A stretch of DNA of 64,000 nucleotides from Cenococcum geophilum 1.58 (Eukaryota; Ascomycota; Dothideomycetes; Gloniales; Gloniaceae). This document shows positions 60,088-64,000 of the stretch, piece after piece. Numbering within the stretch: the stretch's first letter is position 1; each line of letters starts with the position of its first letter. The notes below the pieces were generated by a model, which was not told the DNA's origin, did not search any database, and saw only the letters and a list, made by a program, of their open reading frames with translations. Both the position numbers and the translations under genes were made by a program. The stretch lies in assembly GCA_001692895.1 (NCBI GenBank), contig KV748199.1, forward strand, positions 1,178,001 through 1,242,000. The letters are read 5' to 3'.

Positions 60088-63000
60088 TGTTACGGAGTGA
60101 GTATAAGCGACGATAATATATAGCAAGGTAGATATTATTAAGCTATGTATATAAACTGTATAAGGAGGTCAAGACGTTATATAAGGAAAGAAGGTAGGAA
60201 AACGGGAAGAAAGGGCATATATCGTTAACTTAGTTGCTTAGTTAATACGTGCATGGGCAGAATAGGGTTTAGGTCGTAGTCCTAGCAGAACTTAGCAGAA
60301 TTTGGTGGAACTTAGCAGAATATAGCAGAATGCCATAGATTACCGTTAGATTGCCATTAGATTGCCATTAGATTACTATTTTACGGTTAGTCTCTAATTA
60401 TTAAGTTAGTGGAAACAGGTGGACGTGTGCAAGGTATTACGGGGGTATCCCGTAACAGTACCCCCCCTTTAAACTCGAGCTTCTGCGAGATAGGGCTATA
60501 GTAGTTTTAGGTAGAGTTTGTGAAAGTCTTCTGCGGCTTATATAAGTCTTATAGAGTTAACGGGTTCCTATAAGGACTTAGTAAAGCCTCTCTATTTCGT
60601 AAAATATATATATTAGCGTTTCCGTTTATTATACTTAATATTATTAATTCTTTTAATAAAGTACTTATTCTTACCATCTACTTTAACTGGTAGAGGAGGG
60701 TCTTATATCTATTTAGGCAGGGCATCTAATACGGGGGTAGTAGGGCGGAGGACCAACATATAAAATATGGGGTGGATTTTAACCGTATTAGGGAGCTTTA
60801 GTTAGTAGGCATAAGGAAAGATAACCTTTTTAACCTTATAAGGGCTAGCATTCTTCCAATTAAGTTTCTTAGTAAGTCGTTTTATGTTTAGATTTCTTAT
60901 ATCTAGCCAGACAAAATTACTAATTTAGTAAGCTGGTGCTAGGGTTCGTTTCTTATTCGCTGCGGCTTTATAGATAAATTAAGCCCATATTATCTCATTA
61001 GTAAGGAACTGTTATAGTTCCTCTATCTTCTCTACGAATTTATTTACTTCTGCGACTTATAAGGCGTAATAAGTAGGGTAAGAAATATTACTAAAGGGTT
61101 TAAAACCCATTTATAGGTGCTAGCCGTAATTGGCTAGGAATGGGGAGACTTTTATGGTTTCCGAGACGGAGTTATTTACAATAAACTCAGCAAATGCGAG
61201 CTAGTTAATCCAGTTGTTTTATAAATACGACGTATATATCCGAATATACTATTCTATTATAGCATTTACGTATTCTATTTAGCCATCCGTTTTTAGGTAA
61301 TACGTAGTAGACAACAGTGCTTTAATGCGGAGTTAAGTAGTTAGTTCTTTCCAGAATGCTAAGATAAACTAGCTACCTTTATTGGAGATAATTGTTTTGG
61401 GGAGTCCGTGGAGTTTCTATACGTAATCTAAAAATAGTTAGGCGACGGTAGGCGTTAATATATTAGGGCAGGCGATTAAGTATCTTATTTTAGATAGTCG
61501 GTTTATAACTACTATAATATTTATACAGCCTTTACTTTTAGGAAGGTTAATAACAAAGTTAATTAAGATATCCTTTTATCTTCGGTCTGGAACAGGTAGC
61601 GGCTTTAAAAGACCGTTATACGTCTTATGCGAGGCTTTAGCTCATTAGTAGGTGTGGCAGCTAGAGACGTACCTTTATGTTATATTATACATATTCGGCT
61701 AATAATACTCCTATTAGAGTAGTTCTAGGGTCTTTCCTTAGCCCGGGTGGCTGGCGACAGGTAGATTATATACGTATTTAAGGAGTTTAAGCTTAAGCTT
61801 ATCATAATTAGGGATAATTAGACGATTCTAGTAGTATAAGCGGTTTCCGCAGGCTTTGCATTTACTTAGAGAAATCTTTTTAAAGCGTCTAATACTATCT
61901 TGCATTAGCTTAAGCGTCTCTTAGATAAACTCGTTATTTGGGTATTTATTAACTATAATCTACTTAATTAATTAATTAGTTATTTTAAGGACGTATACTA
62001 TAAGATCTTTAGTAGGAGGGTTAAATAGTTTAGGGCGAAGCAGGGTCTAATTTTAGTAAGAGCGCGCTTCTTTTAGGGCTGGCGCGTCTTACGAGCGTTA
62101 GGTTAGGGCATTAGGCTTCTAGCCTTAGACGCCTAAGCGGTATATAATTAAGAATTAGAAACGAGATAGATATTCTAACTAGCGGGCCTAATAATAACTT
62201 AGCTATTTCGTGGTTATAAATTACTGTAGGTTCTTATAGTCGCTAAGGACCTTAATTGGAAATCTAGCGCCTTCTAGTTTGGGTTGCTATTATTTAAAAT
62301 ATCTAATAATAACTAACAATTCCTTATCGTAGATCTCGTAGTTATATTCGGCTAGGCTTAGTCGTTTTAAGAAGTATACTATGGGGTGCAATACTCCATC
62401 CTCGTTATATTAAGACAGGATGCCTCTAGTGACGTAGTCAGATAAGTCAGCTTCTATAACACTTATTTAGTTTAGGTTAAAGTGTTAGAGCACGGGCGCA
62501 GTAGTAAATATAACCTTTAGATAGGCAAAGGTCTTCTTATATTCCTTATTAAAAACAAAAACTTTCTCCTTTTAAGTTAGAGCTATAAGGAGTAAAACCA
62601 GGGCGGAGAAGTTATTAATAAACCGTTGGTAGAAATTAGCAAATCCTATAAAGGCTCTTACGTCCTTAACGTTCTCGGGTTCTTACCAGTTTACAATTAC
62701 TTTAACTTTCTTTAAGTCTATTTGTATACTATTTATAGAAATAAGAAGTCTAAGGTATAGGACTTCCGTTTTATAGAACTCGCATTTATCTACATCCAAT
62801 TATAGACTAGCTCCGTATAGGGCTTATAGGATAAGGTTAACATATTTCCAATATTCGGTCAGGTTATTACCATATATTAGGATGTCGTCAATATAAGCAG
62901 TATAGAAGATGTCTAGGTAGGGGCGTAGGGTATCGTTTATATAGTGTTAAAACAAGCTTAGAGCGTTTATAAGGCTAAAGGGTATTACTAAGTACTTAAA

Positions 63001-64000
63001 TAGTCCATATTGGGTACGAAATGTAGTAAGCCATTTGTCCCCTTTTATAATGCGGAGATGATTAAATGCAGAGATAATATTAAGCTTTATGTAGTAACAA
63101 GCCTTACTTAGTTAGTTTAGCGTCTCTTATATTAACGGGATCGGATATTAGTTCTTAACGGTAACAGCATTAAGAGCTTAGTAGTTTACACAGAAGCGCA
63201 GACCGCCGCTAGGTTTCTTAACAAAGATTACTAGTACGGCCATAAGCGATAAGCTTGCTCTAATAAATCCTTTACTTATATTCTCGTCTAAATACTTTTA
63301 TAGTACTTAGAGTTTATTTTAGGACATCCTATATAAGGGTCTAAATCCAGGCTGCTTTCCTTCTTTAAGTATAATCTTATAGTTATATAGTCGGTATTCT
63401 AGTAGCTTATTAGCTTCCTTTTATAAGAATGCATCTAGGCGATAATAATACTCTATTAGTACCTTCGTGGCAGGGTTAGTATGCTTCCTTAGAACTAAGG
63501 CCTTCTTAATATCGGCTATCGTAACAGCAAAGGTTATATACTCGGGTTTCTTAGCAAGTTACACTAGCGGGGTAGCTCCAATTATGCGGATATCTAAGGT
63601 GCCGAGCTCGCTCGGATTATCCATAGTTTCTTATTTAGGTTTGGGTTCGGTATTAGGTACAGAGTTAGTATTAGATTTAGGTTTAGGTTCTTTAAAAATC
63701 CTTTTTATAATAGAATACCAGTCCTTCTAGTATTTTTATATATAGAGCTTAAGCTTTTACTTAGCTTGGGGCGGTATAGTACTTAGGAATAACTTATAGA
63801 ATTTAGTAGAGTTTTCGGATCCTTAGTATATATCGGTAAAATTCTTAGGCGTAGAGTGGGCATTAATGGAAATCTTACGTTAGTGGAATTTAGTAGAATT
63901 CCTAGGTTAGTGGAATCTAGTGGATTCCTTAGGTACGGGGTGGACAGTCGTAGAAATTTTAGACTAGTAGATTATAGTAGATTTTTTAGATTTTAGTTCT
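60088..64000 (-). mobile_element. Gypsy LTR retroelement, 3' part (fossil), continues beyond the window
   Basis: One LTR, 60088-60457 (370 bp), begins TGTTACGG and ends CCGTAACA. The C-rich tract directly to its right (about 60458-60470) is the complement of a polypurine tract, so this is the 3' LTR of a minus-strand element. To the right follow integrase (about 60.6-61.9 kb), RNase H (about 62.2-62.5 kb) and reverse transcriptase (62.5-63.4 kb), then protease-side sequence to the window end. The LTR contains short tandem words (AGCAGAATT-type at 60284-60332, TTAGATTGCCA-type at 60350-60375). The 5' LTR is outside the window. Many RIP-type breaks. Confidence 0.8.

Noticed and set aside
1-64000. 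Secondary-metabolite cluster, CRISPR array, tRNA or rRNA genes
   Set aside because: The complete genes are unrelated housekeeping genes; no spaced repeats of CRISPR type and no cloverleaf that I could support by eye.

Overview
The window comes from a filamentous ascomycete (Pezizomycotina; the close match of the KEX1, ICE2, endosulfine and SFM1 proteins to Aspergillus/Penicillium-type versions suggests Eurotiomycetes, which is inference). It is bipartite. About 5.2-8.7 kb and 9.3-22.1 kb are normal-composition gene DNA with short introns. About 0-4.5 kb, 8.7-9.3 kb and everything from 22.13 kb to the end is AT-rich repeat DNA with the TpA-rich, CpA-poor look of repeat-induced point mutation (RIP).

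Gene part: six host genes can be assembled with splice sites: cytosolic tryptophanyl-tRNA synthetase (6036-7816, +, 7 exons), the ER membrane protein ICE2 (9972-11393, -, 3 exons), a MYG1 family DHH-type exonuclease (12274-13574, +, 2 exons), endosulfine IGO1 (14230-14837, -, 3 exons), the SPOUT arginine methyltransferase SFM1 (16136-17027, +, 5 exons with a GC-AG intron and an 18-nt exon) and the Golgi carboxypeptidase KEX1 (18110-20221, +, 3 exons). A 64-bp minisatellite and a fragment resembling a protein-kinase C-terminus with a tail anchor lie between KEX1 and the repeat boundary at 22126. These are dispersed housekeeping genes, not a pathway cluster.

Left repeat part: a DUF6589-like element carries many ATATCCGC motifs and ends in a cruciform-forming terminus (GTCTGAGCTTnCTGAGGTAA type). 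A 449-bp piece with the same kind of end is inserted exactly behind that terminus, between identical 16-bp repeats, and a second copy of the family end lies at 8.69-9.30 kb. The tRNA synthetase gene therefore sits between two copies of one element family. A Tc1/mariner tail fragment is also present.

Right repeat part (22.1-64 kb) is a nested stack whose order can be read from target duplications. An old minus-strand Copia (22126-37505, 5' part missing) received an ORF1-only LINE (34276-36440). A chromodomain Gypsy (22621-34266) then landed in the LINE's own target duplication, and a DIRS-type tyrosine-recombinase retroelement (22669-27397) later split the left LTR of that Gypsy. A second Gypsy (from 37506) holds a Copia (38356-44217), a foldback MITE (44592-44995), and ends at a gag-bearing unit with inverted LTR-like ends (46589-55060), itself split by a second Copia of the same family (48859-54938). 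A Helitron (about 56.2-60.1 kb) carries an apparently unmutated 166-bp MITE and is cut by a minus-strand Gypsy that runs off the window end. All retroelements are treated as fossils with many breaks.
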